Notes: generated from the letters alone by a model not told the origin. A stretch of 64,000 nt of DNA from Gnetum montanum (GCA_015680685.1 MNCI01027068.1:1-64000), one strand, 5' to 3'; positions 21,546 to 33,290 are shown, numbered from the stretch's first letter. Program-made: numbers and translations.

Positions 21546-23409
21546 TAGATGTTCATTATTTTGGATCTCTCCCTTACAACTCAGTCATGGGGGAGATGGT
21601 CACCTATGCTAATCATATGGGGCCCTCAGTTCTTTTTCAATTTTTGTTTTACACATTTTTGTTTTACACGTTTTTGTTTTACAAATTACTTTAACTTTTC
21701 TTGTTTTTTTTTTTACAATATCGTTATACTTTTTCCATTTTGTGTGTGTGTGTATGTGTTCCACCATGTAAGTTTGTCACCCAATAAGTGTTCGGAATGA
21801 TGGTATGAACTATTTTCATGTTGATTGCTAATGTTTGGTTTTTACCTTTAAGTCACAATGTTGATACTAAGGTATGTTCTTTTGATATGGTAGGCAATGA
21901 GACCACTTCATCCATCCATCTACTAGTTTCTATGGTATCTCTCGACTTGGAAATGTATGGTCCCCTTCTTAATAAGAACTTTAACAAATCAGTGATTGGG
22001 TATTTCTCAAACTAAGGAAGGACTTAAGGTTTGAAAAGGGTGTGACTTCAAGGAAACTTGATGCATTTGTGTTGGCCGTTCTCTTGGGTGCTTGGATGGT
22101 TTCTTCTTGAGTTTTCTTACTGTTCTGATGTTACCCAATTATTAGAAGCTGAGTTGATAAAAATAAGAAGTCTTTGCATAGTGTGGTTCTCACGCATAAA
22201 AACACAAAACACAAAAAGCAAAAAAAAAGAAAAAAGAAAAAAAAAACCCAAGAGAAAAGAAAAGTGAGAATTCAAAGCACACCCCTTAGACGAAATAAAA
22301 GTTGGGCTACAAGCATTGGTTATGGAACTAAAAATGTTCCCTCTAACTAAGGCCCTTCTCACTTCCCATTCTCTCGTTTGTTTCATTGGAATGGTGATGG
22401 CTCTTTGGAGATGCATTCTTGTTATTCANTCCATTCTCTTCTCTCACTCTTTCTCTCCACTATTCACCTCATTGCTAGTTGTATCATTAGTGTATATTTT
22501 GATAGATATATTGTTTTATTTTTGGTAAATTCTTATGGTTAAGACTTTAACTCTTGTTCCAAATAACATTCCCAGAGCCTATGGACTCTTTGAATGTGGG
22601 TTTGTTAGGGCATTAAGGGCATGAACCTGCTTTGGGGAGGACCCAATGACATTCCTATTTGGAGCATTAGTTAAATTCTTTCCCTTAACATTTTGCAATT
22701 AATTTTATTTTGTTCATTTCCATCTTGACATCCATTTCATTGATGCCATGGTTGTCTCTTTTTATATATCTTTCTTACTCCTTTCCTTTCTCCATTTTAA
22801 CGCTACCGGAGGTTTGCGATTAGTCATGGGGGTACAGGACCTGATTTTTTCGATTTTCTCATAGCCCCGAATTTTTTGATTTTTTTCCTAACCCCTACAC
22901 CTTTGGTAGTCATCATTACTATATCTCCCAATCCATATAAGCCATACCACAACTTAGCCAATGAACTTAGATTGAAGCAAGGTATCAATTACATGATGAT
23001 TCATTTATCCTTGCTAATATAAGATTGTGTTGTGTGTGCAGATGGTGATCATACAACAACGGATTGGATCTGGAGCAAACACTTGGAATGGAGCCGTGCT
23101 GGAAGCAGTTATGCAAGGAGAAAGATCGATGACGTGCTTACCGATGGACAATGGAAGGCACAATCTTGGTGTTGGCAGCAACAACACTTCTTTCTCTCTC
23201 TCTCTTTCTTTCTCAGCTTCCAACTAAGGTCTGATGTCATTGTAATAAGGTGTTCACCCTTGTTGTCATGAACACCAGTTTTGTCAAGTCTTGTAATGAT
23301 GATCCGTTCACATGTCATCCCATTAGTTCCATTTCCCTCAATAATTCCATACCTTCCTGATATTATTGTAAGGAACTTGAGGACGAGTTTTCATTCAGTC
23401 ATGGGGGTA
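21546..23409 (+). other. Element 2 non-coding 3' region
   Basis: Begins at the deletion junction. It has a PPT-like CAGTCATGGGGGAGA (21582-21596), one hairpin repeat (22171-22290), the GGGCTACAAGCATTGGTTATGG box (22305-22325), a second ambiguous base (N, 22429) at a deletion relative to elements 1 and 3, the GGGGAGGACC box (about 22634), a further PPT-like AGTCATGGGGGTA (22822-22834), a splice-acceptor-like TTGTGTGTGCAG before ATGGTG (about 23030-23042), and the 3' PPT CAGTCATGGGGGTA (23396-23409). The 67-codon frame at 23027-23227 follows the acceptor but is unrecognised. Confidence 0.7.
22171..22290 (+). repeat. Element 2 hairpin repeat with long A-rich loop
   Basis: Left arm GTGTGG-TTCTCAC, about 65-nt A-rich loop, right arm GTGAGAA-TTCAAAG-CACACC. 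The inner stem is 7 of 7 with a compensated change at stem position 7. Confidence 0.8.
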
Positions 23410-24353
23410 TGATGAGATGCGATTCGCATGAGCCGCGATATCACGTACGCGATATCGTGGTCTGTCGCCATATTTATAAATAAGAGGCAGCACTCCCCTT
23501 ATTTTCCATCCTAGGCTAGAAGTAGGGAAACTCTAGCAAATTGATCACTCCAGAGATAGAATATTTTCCATGTGCCCACAGTAGGAGTCCCCAAGTGAAA
23601 GGATCTTTATTCGAGCAACATTGTACCTGAACGTAAGTTGTGTATGGAAATAAAGACGAGCTTTATGGATAAACCTTGCAGTGCATGGATTAGGATTTAT
23701 TACTTGTTATTTATTACCTGTTATTTATTACCTATTATTTATTACCCTACGGTAGCGCAGCATGAGTACAACTTGATTACGAGCATTTATGGATGTGTAT
23801 GGCTAATCAAGGAATTGGCTGCTCATCACGATTAGATTCTCTCACCCTCAACTCCTAGAATGCAGAATGAGTACGACTTGATTACGAGTATCTAAGGATG
23901 TGTACGGCTAGTCAAAGAATGAATGCTCATTATGCTTAGGCTAGTTAAGTGCATCAGTATGACCACTTCGAGCATGTGCGTTATGCATGGTGATCCCAGT
24001 AACAATTAGCGTTTGGCAGCCGTGGTTGCATAGTTCAGGGTGTGTACGGTTTGTGGGAATAGATGCTAACGCTAGTTAATTTAGACTTAGTCATTAGTTA
24101 GAGTTAGTTAGTTTCTCAACCCTTCACCCTTTAGCATAGAAGACATAAAACATAAAAAGATATAAAAATCATATACCTCAGACTTACTTAACCATACACC
24201 ATGACAAACACAAGTAAGTTTGGGAAGACAATGAATGATTAACCCCAAGTGTTCCATGGGGCGTGTAGGCACTTAGTCTACGGAGTTTGATTGGATCGCG
24301 CGTGCTATGCTCGTTTCGTATGGTTGAGTGTAGGGGTACTTCGCCACTCATCA
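23410..24353 (+). repeat. Element 2 3' LTR with internal duplication
   Basis: 944 bp, TGATGAGATGCG to GCCACTCATCA, 102 bp longer than the 5' LTR. A 105-bp-period tandem duplication (units starting GCAGCATGAG at 23757 and GCAGAATGAG at 23862) accounts for the extra length. U3 keeps two GATATC palindromes around ACGTACGC (about 23437-23456). Confidence 0.9.
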
Positions 24354-24358
24354 GCAAG

Positions 24359-25539
24359 TGTATGCCCCTAATGCCCTTGCTTGCCCTCATCCCAAGGATT
24401 CTATAGGTACCATGGATGGTTAATGGTCATTTCAAGTTAAAAATCATACCCAATGGAGTAACTATCATAGGATTATGGAATCCTCATAATAAATGTGTGA
24501 AGTAACTATCATATGAGGTAGTGGGATGGTATGTTATGGATTAAGAACAATGGTAGTGATAGAATGGTAAGAGATCCTTATCTAGGTTACATGAAGTCTT
24601 TGTGAAGTGCGCGATTAAGATGATTTGATATCATTCTAGTCTCAGTCTAGAGTAAGTCCATCAATAGTTAGTGACTTCACATTGTCAGATCCTATCCCTT
24701 CAAACATTAAGAATTCATGATAATCCCCAAAGGATAATCACCACTCCAAGAGAAGGAAAAAAGAAGAAGAAAGATCAAAAGGACCCTAGCTAGAGGGGTT
24801 CCTTTAGGCATGGGTAACATGTCTTTGCAGTTCCATAACCAATGCTTGTAACCCATTATTGTGTCTAAGGGGTATGCTTTGAATTCTCATGTTCTTTGTT
24901 GTGTTATTTTTTTTTCATAGAAACCACACAATGCATAGGCATGCTTGCTTTAATGGTCAATAGTAGGAGTGGTGATAGACTAATTGAGAAGAATCATAAA
25001 ACTCAAGAAAGAAGTTGGGAAAAAATATGAGAAGTATCCTTGAGGTCATACCATTTTCCATTCTTTCCTAGTCCATTCTGAGTCAGTTGGGTAGCAAGAT
25101 CATTAGTTACTTTTAGTTACAATGTGGATGGATCTCATGTTTCTAGGATGCAGAGCCCCTATAGAATAGATAGAACGGATGGATTTCATGGTCCCATGAC
25201 CTACTACCATGAGAAAATTGACAACTTGTTAATAGAGGTCATAATTCAAAGACAAACAATTAAGCCATTTAGAAAATCATCATAACATTAATAACTGCAT
25301 TAAATAGCTTCCATATTTAATGGCAGTAGTGGAAAAATCAAAGATTTCCTATAAAACAAGATAAAATACTCAAAAGAAAGATGAAAGAAAAGGAAAAAAA
25401 TATAAAATAATTAATAAAATAGTCAAAAAAATGAAAAACATATGAAAAATGGGTTAGTTCTCACAAGGTGTTAACATGGATGGCCATCTCCCCTATGACT
25501 AAGTTGGGAGAAGGAGATTTGAAAAAATAGAATGTACTT
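24359..25539 (-). other. Element M non-coding 3' region, proximal part
   Basis: Lies between integrase (right) and the element 2 insertion (left). On the minus strand it has the PPT-like AGTCATAGGGGAGATG (25485-25500) just after integrase, A/T-rich sequence, one hairpin repeat (24866-24940) and the GGGTTACAAGCATTGGTTATGG box (24831-24854). It resumes at 17483 on the other side of element 2. Confidence 0.65.
24866..24940 (-). repeat. Element M hairpin repeat
   Basis: Minus strand: GTGTGG-TTTCTAT, A-rich loop, ATGAGAA-TTCAAAG-CATACC. The inner stem pairs at 6 of 7 if two G-T wobbles are allowed. Confidence 0.65.
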
Positions 25540-26690
25540 GTGCAAGTGTTGAGGTGTTAGTGCTGCTAGTTACTTTTAGTTCGAGGAAAGGCCTCACTTG
25601 TTAGATGTTGACCAGTAGCCATTTGTTTGGGCTTGATGGATGGTAAATGGTCATGGAATCCAAAGAAAAAGTTGTATGAATTATGTAAGGTCCTTTCCAT
25701 AATGTTTGGAATTTATTACATTGAGGTACATGCATGGGATTCTAATAGAAGATCTTATCACCAAATTGAAACTTTACTCTTCTTATTCATGCATCATGAC
25801 ATTGTTTGGAATGTGCCTTATGCACTTCATTCATTTTTAGGGCTACTTGTTGGTTTTTATCTAGCACAATCAGTGTCATGAGGCATTCTTGTTGTGCTAG
25901 ATCAAGGTTAAGGTTAAGCTCAAAAGTAGTTGAAAGTGTATGAAGCTCAACTTGGAATGGAAGTTTAGGTAACTTTCCATACACCAAGACATGGGGAGAG
26001 TACCCTATAGAAAGTTTCCATGTGGATTGATAAGTCCATAGAACATATTTGAGTTTCATGCTCTAGTCCTTCCTATATTTACTGATTGTATGTGTTAGTA
26101 TTGGGATTATCTCCCTATTAGTAACTTTGACTTGACTGTTGGCTTAAGGGTGATAGGGGTTTGTGAGTTTATGTTGCACCCCAAGCGTTACATCAATTTC
26201 TAAAACGTTGCCCTTGTAAAATGAGTCCTATTATTAGAAATAAGTGTTCTTGGCACATCAAACTTGTTTACAACATTTTGTTGGACAAACCATGTTGTAG
26301 TGGAAGATAAATAAATAGAGATGGCTACAGCTTCAGTCCACTTAGTGTAGTAGTCAATAGCCACAGTGATGTACACTTTCTCATTAGACAGGGGAGTGAT
26401 GGATTTCTTAAAGTAAATGTCCTATATGTCAAAGAGATCTAGTGGTTAGATCCACTATTGAGGCCCTTCAATTTAGATTGTCATTCCTCCATCTCTCTAG
26501 TAGCATGCACATGAATGAGAAAAATGATGGATATCCCTAAAGAGTGTTGGCCAAAAGTATCCTGCCACAAGAATCTTCATGGGTGTCCTCTAGCCTTCAT
26601 AATGGTCCCTACAAGGACCTTCATGAGCATCTTGGAGGATTCGTAATTGATCAACATTAGTAATGCACCACCAAGTCATTAGCATAAACC
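25540..26690 (-). pseudogene. Element M integrase, broken
   Basis: Minus strand. The zinc finger is seen as QDAHEGPCRDHYEG and CACY.RDGGM (about 26640-26500). The core reads DIYFKKSITPL (first Asp position Tyr, about 26420), VYITVAIDYYTKW (about 26370-26335), NNRTHFT (second Asp now Asn, about 26230) and NSQVKVTN (Glu position Lys, about 26120). The C-terminal part with YSPHVLVYGKLP lies at about 25970-25940. None of the three catalytic positions is acidic. Confidence 0.78.
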
Positions 26691-26899
26691 TTGTAAAGGT
26701 TTCTTTGGATTTCCATGTAGTGTTTGGATTGGTGAAAAAAATTTTGTTTTTTCTTGTTATCCCATTCTTATGAAGTCTCCATAGTGAGAATATAGGAGAA
26801 GAAATCATTGTACCAATAGGTACCACTGGAAGTTTAAACATTGAGGAATTTAGCAAAGAGAATTTCACCTAGGAATTAATCAGATATATGCTTGTCATC

Positions 26900-27295
26900 C
26901 TCTTTGTTATCCCATCGCAACCAAGATAAGTAGCTAGCAACTACATTATTAGTGGCCTTTCTGTCCACCATTGCAAGGTCAAACTCCTACAAAAGCATTA
27001 GCCACAATATGACATAGGGGCTCATCATTGGCTTGTTCATCATAAACTTGATAGCACTATCATTAGTGTGCATAAACATTTTGTATTCAAGCACATAGTG
27101 CTTGAATTTTTCCAAGAAGTACACCACACCCATGAGCTCCTTCTTAGTGGTAGTATAATTTAGCTATGCAACAACAATGCTTTTACTTACACAATGGATA
27201 TAGTATGGATGCTTTAGATTATCCAATTATGTGAATACTGCTCCCATTGCATAATTGGATGCATTCATCATAATGTGGAAAGGTCTAGACTAATC
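26900..27295 (-). pseudogene. Element M RNase H domain, broken
   Basis: Minus strand, order ASNYAMGAVF, PYYIHCVS, KELMGVVYFLEKFKHYVLEYK, MHTNDSAIKFMMNKPMMSP. The first and third acidic positions read Asn. It sits between RT and integrase as expected. Confidence 0.78.
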
Positions 27296-27479
27296 TAGAG
27301 TAGATAGAATATGAATTTCAATGTACTTTTAATTTAATTACTAGAATGCATATTTGCATTCCTTGGCCTAGTTAAAGAATGTATCCTTCTTGGTTAACTT
27401 CGTCGATGACTTGACAATTTTGAAAAAAATTTCAATGAAGTGCCAATAGTAACCAATGTGTCCAAGGAATGACTATACA

Positions 27480-28130
27480 TCTTTTACTATTTCTAGTTTT
27501 CTAGTGATTCCTTGGATGATCCACACTTTCTCCAAGTCCATCTCAATATCTTTTTCTAAGATCTAGTATCCAAAGACTATGCCTTCTTGGGCCATCAGAT
27601 GGCTCTTTTTCCAATTAAGCTATAAGTTGGTCTCCACACAACGTGATAGCACTTGCTCGAGGTTGTCCAAGGCCTAGTCAAAGGTGGTACCATAAGTAGA
27701 AAATTCATCCAAGACCTTCACATTACTATTAGTTTGTTGTTGGAAAATGCTAAGCACCAAGTGCTAGAAAGTAGTAAGAGCATTGCACAAGCTAAAGGAC
27801 ATCTTCTTGTATGCAAAAGTCCCTCAGGGACTTCTGAAGGTAGCTTTGGCTTGGTCCTCCAATGCTATCTGGATTTGGTTATAGCCACTATAACCATCCA
27901 AAAAGCTATAGTATCCATGCCTTGCAATAGTATCTAGCACCTCATCCATAAATGACAAGGAAAAATTATTCTTGAAAGTTGCCATATTCAACAACCTATA
28001 GTCTATATAGATCCTCCATTTACCAATTTTCTTTGGTACAATGACAAGTGGGATAACCCAATCACTATCTGCAATGGGATAAATGGATCTTACCTTAAGT
28101 AGTTGTTCAATTTTATCTTTTACAACTTAC
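27480..28130 (-). pseudogene. Element M reverse transcriptase domain, broken
   Basis: Minus strand: KIEQLLKVRSIYPIADSDWV, IVPKKIGKWRIYIDYRLLNM (about 28050-27995), YYSFLDGYSGYNQIQIALED (about 27910-27850), SFSLCNALTTF. The active-site block is VKVLDEFSTYG: one codon of FMDD is lost and the second Asp reads Glu (about 27700). Stops replace Gln and Trp codons. Confidence 0.82.
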
Positions 28131-28559
28131 TTAAGGTTAGGATTCAACCTCTTTTATGATTATCTTCTTGGTTTGATGGAGGGGTCTACGTAGATTAGAT
28201 GCTAGCATATCCTTGAATCTATTCCTATTAGTTTATGATATGACCAAATAAAGGTTGTTGGTCATTTGTTATCCATTTTTAGAAGCTTCTTCTTCTTTTA
28301 CACTTGAGCAAGATGAGAATTTATGATCAACGACTTGCTGTTCTCAAGATTAGCATATTCTAGATTAGCTGATAATGTTTTTAGTTCAAGGAGCTTCTAC
28401 TTGAATTGATTTGGGATCTCCAATCCTCCCCTATCCATCTCAGTTTATGCATGGAAGAGTTGGTTTTGGATTTTCTCTATTTCATCCATGTATTTGACAT
28501 AAGAACTTGGAAGGATTTCTATTGATTCCATGCATATTTTTGAGTTTGCCCCACTATTT

Positions 28560-29195
28560 GTTGTTAACCACTGGGCACTTTCCTATTTTGTGATTACTAC
28601 CTATAAGCACTTTTGAATGGTAGATGCCTTGACATACTTATTGGATGATTTAATGGATGTACTTTGTATGATGTATATTTTTTGCATGTAATGTAATTTT
28701 GTGTCACTGTATGTGATGCATGAAACTTACTTCTTCTCTATTTTACCAAATTCATTTTTCTTGGAAATTTCCAAGGAAAGGTATTGAATCTCCATCTTAG
28801 CATTAATTGTGCTAAGCCAAGCCCTTTTCATGATAATAGGGAAGTCCCCTTTGTAGTTACCAACATGGATCACCAAGAATCTATAGGATAAGGCCATCCA
28901 CAGATGGTGATCACAACGTCCTCCACTAATCCCAAAGGGAATTGTGATGGAATAATTAGCAAGCTCTAATCTTATGTTGCATTTCTTTAATGAAAGAAAG
29001 TTCCAAGTCTTGTATATATCCTATGAGATTAAATTTACTCCAAAACCTAAATTTAGTAGAGCCTTACCTGGATCATTCTTGGTGATCTGCAAATAGATAA
29101 GGAGACTTCCAGGATTAGATTGTTTCTTGGGAAGGTGACCAACCTTAATTTAATTAGTAACTGCATGGGTCAACATGATGGTATGTACATTGGAG
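28560..29195 (-). pseudogene. Element M aspartic protease, broken
   Basis: Minus strand from TIMLTHAVTN (about 29180) through LLIYLQITKNDPGKALLNLG, where the catalytic Asp reads Asn and DSG reads NLG (about 29055). Then GDFPIIMKRAWLSTINAKM (about 28850-28790) and the FGKIEKK tail. It is followed by the linker to RT. Confidence 0.72.
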
Positions 29196-29389
29196 AACAT
29201 TTAATTTGAAGGAGGCTTGAGGATGATTTTAGAAGTGGTGGATGTATGGTTAGTAGCTAAAGATGTCTATGAGAGTTTTGGTGTGTTGTTGGTCCTAAAG
29301 AGAGTCCTCTTTCGAGGTTTAGGTTTAGAATCACTTGGATGGCTATCCAACTGTAAGTTAACAACCCTCGTGACATTTTTTTGCTATAG

Positions 29390-31753
29390 CTATAGTGGAA
29401 TTTTCCATTTCATAGGGGGAGTAGGTGACATAGGAATGGTATTTAATGATGTAGAGTTTGGTGATGGATAGGAAGGGGGATAAGTAGAGGAAGAATTAGG
29501 TTGAAGAGTATGGGTTTGATGATATTCTAAAGGGTAGTAGTGGTAATTGAAAGGATTGTGGCTTGTAGAGCCATAAGGAGATACAAGTTGTTGAACATAA
29601 TATCCATAGGAATCCAACTACTAGTAAGGGTATTGTTATATGGGTGATGGAATCCCCCACAACTATGGATTTTGCCATCACTAATATTGCTCTTGAGGTT
29701 AAGGTGGTACTCCACTCGAATAGTACTTTGTTTGGTGGAATTGCTGCCTAGGATTGCCTTGAGGATAATGCAATCTCCTAGGTGGTTGCCTCTTTGAAAA
29801 TTTTGGATTCAAGGCATATATTCTAGATTCTTGTAGATGCAATATCATAGGACAACATCTCTTGAGATATTTGTATTTATAGATATCACATCCATCATCA
29901 TCATTTTTAGAATCTACAACCTCATCGACCATGATAGCCTTACCTTTTTGTTGCCGATACCCCTTTTCTGTAACTTTCCTTTTCCTTCTATCTCATTCAC
30001 TACTTGCCTACTCTTCTATGTATTATACTATTTTCAAAGCAATTTGGAACTTCTCATCTAAGGAGTCCCACATGTTATCCATCTTGGCTAATATTTTAGA
30101 GATAGATTTTTGTGTTGGCAATGTCTTTCTTTGTACCACATCATCTAGTGGTGCATCCTCTTATGTATTACAAAAAACATACCTTCCTTTTATGAATGGA
30201 AGAATATTTGTTGTATTCCTTTTCATTTTTTCATTTCTTTAACTTCCCTTCTTCTTTAACCACCTATTCTATTAGCCTTTGGATTTGATGCACGCTCATT
30301 TAGAAGGTATCCCTTGAGCATAGACCCCAAGAGTTTCTTTTGTTTTGTTCTAGAGCCCATCTATAATATGATGAAGTTGTTTCATTTGAGAGAATCCATG
30401 GCTTGGACATTGTTGCATTAGAGAGTAATACCTATCCAAGGCCACATCTACGGATTCATGACTTTCTTACTTCCATCCTTGAATCTGCTTCCTTAGGTTA
30501 AATACTTGAAAGTATGTTTGTTATTTCTCATTAAATAGTTCTAACATTATACTCCATCGGTAGATGGACTTTGGCTCCACAGACTAGTACTAAATTTCTA
30601 CTTCTTTTATGAGTGTCCTTCGGAACAATTTCAATTTCTGCCAATTATTTTCAATGTTTTGTAAGGCATAGGCCTCATGAAATATTTGTAGATGATATTG
30701 TGGATCTACATTATATTTCCCTTTGAGCTTGGAGATATTGTTCATATCCAAACGTTTAATCTTGTTATCCTTCTAATGACTGGTAGGAACTCTAACTAGT
30801 TCTAAAACATTTAGCATGTTTCTAGTGGCTAGTAATAGTTCATCATCATCATTAAACCATGGTGGCCCTTATGATGACCATGCCTCCTATAGTGAGTTCT
30901 ATTATACCTTCTTTCTCTATGATGCTATTAATCCTCTTTTTGTTGACTCCCATTCTAGGTCCTATCATCATGATGGGATCTCCTATCATCCCCATCTTGA
31001 TCCCAACTACCCTTATCTTTGTCTCTACCATGGCTTCTCCTATCAGAGTTTGATAACAAGGAGAATGATGAAGATGGAATACTAGGAGAATGATGTCTTC
31101 TAGTCCTTGTCCTGATCCTTCTTTTTATCTTTTTCCTTCTCCTTTTCATTCTCTTTATTCTTAGATGAATGAGTAGGTGTCTTATCTTTTGAGGGTTCTT
31201 GGCCTTTAAATCCTATCTTCTCATCATCAAGGTTTTTCAAGGTTGATTGCACTTGTTGGTAAAAGGTGTCCTTCTCAAAGAAAGGAGGAGAATATATGTA
31301 TTAAGAGTGACTAGAAAAGAAATCCTCACCATCTTTATATGGTTGTAGGAATAATGATGTTGAGATTTACTTATATTTGGAGGCTTCATAATGGGCCTCC
31401 ATGCATTTATCTTTCAACATTTGAGCTTCTATAGGTTGGTAGTCCTTAGAGATTTGCTTCATGCTTTTGTACTCAGTTCTAGCTATTTCAATAGCCAACC
31501 TCATGAGTCTGGTTATGAGCATGACAAGAATAGATCTATTAGAGAGTACCACAATGCTACTATCCATATTTCTCCATCGTAGTTGCTCATCCTGATGGAG
31601 GATGAAGGTGAAGTGTGGATAATAGGAATTTGGATGAGCATAGATGAATTTCAATTGTTGAGGCTTCTCACTAGTGGCCCTTTGCATCCTTTCTTGTTTC
31701 CTATTATTTTTGTCATCATGTGGTGGAGATTCTTTCTTGTGAGAAAAATCCAT
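29390..31753 (-). pseudogene. Element M gag and Pro/Tyr-rich spacer, broken
   Basis: Minus strand. MDFSHKKESPPHDD opens at 31753 and runs 128 codons with the family block PHFTFILHQDEQLRWRNM. A charged Arg/Ser/His linker follows (about 31150-30900), then the Retrotrans_gag region (about 30750-30500), KKSVEEY-like sequence and the knuckle block at 29870-29840, where C.IC...H...C reads CDIYKYKYLKRCC, so two metal ligands are lost. The Tyr/Pro-rich spacer ends at about 29395. Confidence 0.78.
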
Positions 31754-31885
31754 TTAAAAAATAGACATAAGTGTGCCTTAGGATATTATTATTATTATTA
31801 CAAAATATATTTCATTATGTTCTCCTCACAATGCTTATGTACGAATTCACTAGTTAATAATATTTCATCCACTTAGCTAAACTAA

Positions 31886-31906
31886 GTTCCCCAATAATAG
31901 CGCCAA
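31886..31906 (-). other. Element M primer binding site (tRNA-Asp type)
   Basis: Minus strand TTGGCGCTATTATTGGGGAAC directly inside the 5' LTR. It keeps the GGCGC of the tRNA-Asp complement that the other copies have lost. Confidence 0.8.
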
Positions 31907-32790
31907 TGATGAGCAACAGGTATCCCCTACGTCCAACCATACAAATCACAAGTGTTTACTAGCAATTTGGTTGAATTCCATAAACTTAGTTATCCAAGTG
32001 ATTGAAATTCCTAAGTAGTTAATAATGTAGTTGTACGATTGTTGTCTTCTAAACTCACACTTGTGTTGAACTTGTTCATATGATTAAGTGTGGTTAAGAT
32101 ATATGATGTATATTTTTATAATTATTTTAAATATATTTTCATCCTAATGGCTAGATGATTGAATAGAGGTTGAAAAATTAATTATCTTACTAATTAGCTA
32201 ATTTAGTAACTAATTAGCCTAATGTGGAGTAACTATTTCCACTTGCCGTATACATCCCAAACTAGTGTTAACACTACTAGATTACTACGTGGCTATTACG
32301 AGGTATACCAAATATCCATTACTAGATGTGTTAATCCATTATGCTTGAAGTGGTGGTACTCATGTGTTTATGATTAATAACATTAATTACCTAATTAAAT
32401 ATAGTAATGATAACTACATGTACAATAAAGTGCAAAAAAGTAAAGTTAAGCTAGTCCAAGTGCCACAATGAATATAGGAAATCTTGATTTTATTATTGTC
32501 ATGCCAATGTATTTAGGTACATAGGAATTTGAATAAAACTCCATATAATCTTTTAGTTCCACACTGCAAGCACTCAAAGGGAAAATATTCTAACTCTAGA
32601 GAAAAGAAATTGCAAGAGTCCAACTATGACTATGATTGAAAAGTGCCATAATTGTGATGGATGCACATATTGATATAGGTAATGACTACATCAACGTTGA
32701 TTTATGTACATTAACAGATCCTACCATGTGTCGATAGGGATATGTTAATGGGGCTACGTCGACACAACCTATCTTATTGATGTCTCATTA
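31907..32790 (-). repeat. Element M 5' LTR
   Basis: 884 bp; minus strand begins TAATGAGACATC at 32790 and ends GCTCATCA at 31907. U3 has CGACGTAGCCCCATTAAC and CCCTATCGACACATGG blocks. The outer flank GGTCT (32791-32795) matches GGCCT at 3208-3212. Confidence 0.87.
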
Positions 32791-32795
32791 GGTCT

Positions 32796-33290
32796 ATAAT
32801 TGGCCAGAAGGGATGGTTAATCACCTTCCTATCCCACTTTACTGGGAGTCATTACTTGCCTTTAATGGCTCCACAACTCCATGTTGATATGACCTCTAAT
32901 TCTTGGGTATAAATACCTTAGGTCAAACCCTCAAAGGTCATCTCAAGAGACATGCCCATTATTACAGTGTGTCCTTTCATATCTTATTACAATAATTACA
33001 TGATTTGTTACAAAGTGACACTATCTTTGTTATGGAATGATACCATTTTGAAATGGGAATGTGAAATCTACAATGTTTTCTATTGGAGCACATAAGACAT
33101 AGATGAAATATCATAGTTGTGAATTTAATGGATTTGTTCCAAATGTTATCAAGAATACTTGGCAATTTTCTTGATGATATTTGCAAAACTCATGGCATGT
33201 ATAAGTCTACTATTCAATAGATTTAGAGGACTTATGGACATAATAAAATTTTAGTTTTTAAATAAAGTAGCTTTGTGAATGATATCATAG
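32796..33290. other. Pre-insertion flank of element M, no gene recognised
   Basis: AT-rich single-copy-looking DNA with a TATA-like GGGTATAAATACC at about 32907. A minus-strand frame of 69 codons (32977-33186) has no recognisable motif and is probably chance. Confidence 0.45.

Larger units (their letters stand above)
17489..24353 (+). mobile_element. Element 2: non-autonomous Athila/Tat-type element lacking RT, RNase H and integrase
   Basis: A 6,865-bp element flanked by GTAAG (17484-17488) and GCAAG (24354-24358), a target duplication with one C/T change. LTRs are 17489-18330 and 23410-24353. Gag and protease remain, but sequence equivalent to about 2.9 kb of element 1 (roughly 8590 to 11450) is missing at about 21546, joining the protease-RT linker to the post-integrase region. 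It lies inside element M in the opposite orientation. It would have needed pol proteins from a relative if it moved in this form. Confidence 0.9.
3213..32790 (-). mobile_element. Element M: Athila/Tat-type Ty3/Gypsy retrotransposon split by two nested insertions
   Basis: Left LTR 3213-4082 and right LTR 31907-32790 are related and both lie on the minus strand, with TGATGAG/CTCATCA-type ends. Flanks read GGCCT (3208-3212) and GGTCT (32791-32795): a 5-bp target duplication with one C/T change. From right to left the interior holds primer site, gag, protease, RT, RNase H, integrase, a 3' region and ORF-X. Two plus-strand elements sit inside (4298-14315 and 17489-24353). Removing them and their duplications leaves about 12,685 bp, close to element 3 (about 12.75 kb with a truncated LTR). 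All frames are broken. Confidence 0.88.

Noticed and set aside
22201-22260. A-rich tract as a SINE or LINE poly-A tail
   Set aside because: It is the loop of the family hairpin, with matching arms on both sides and equivalents in the other elements.
30955-31149. Arg-rich minus-strand frame as a separate basic protein
   Set aside because: It lies in the charged gag linker of element M and is out of context as an own gene.
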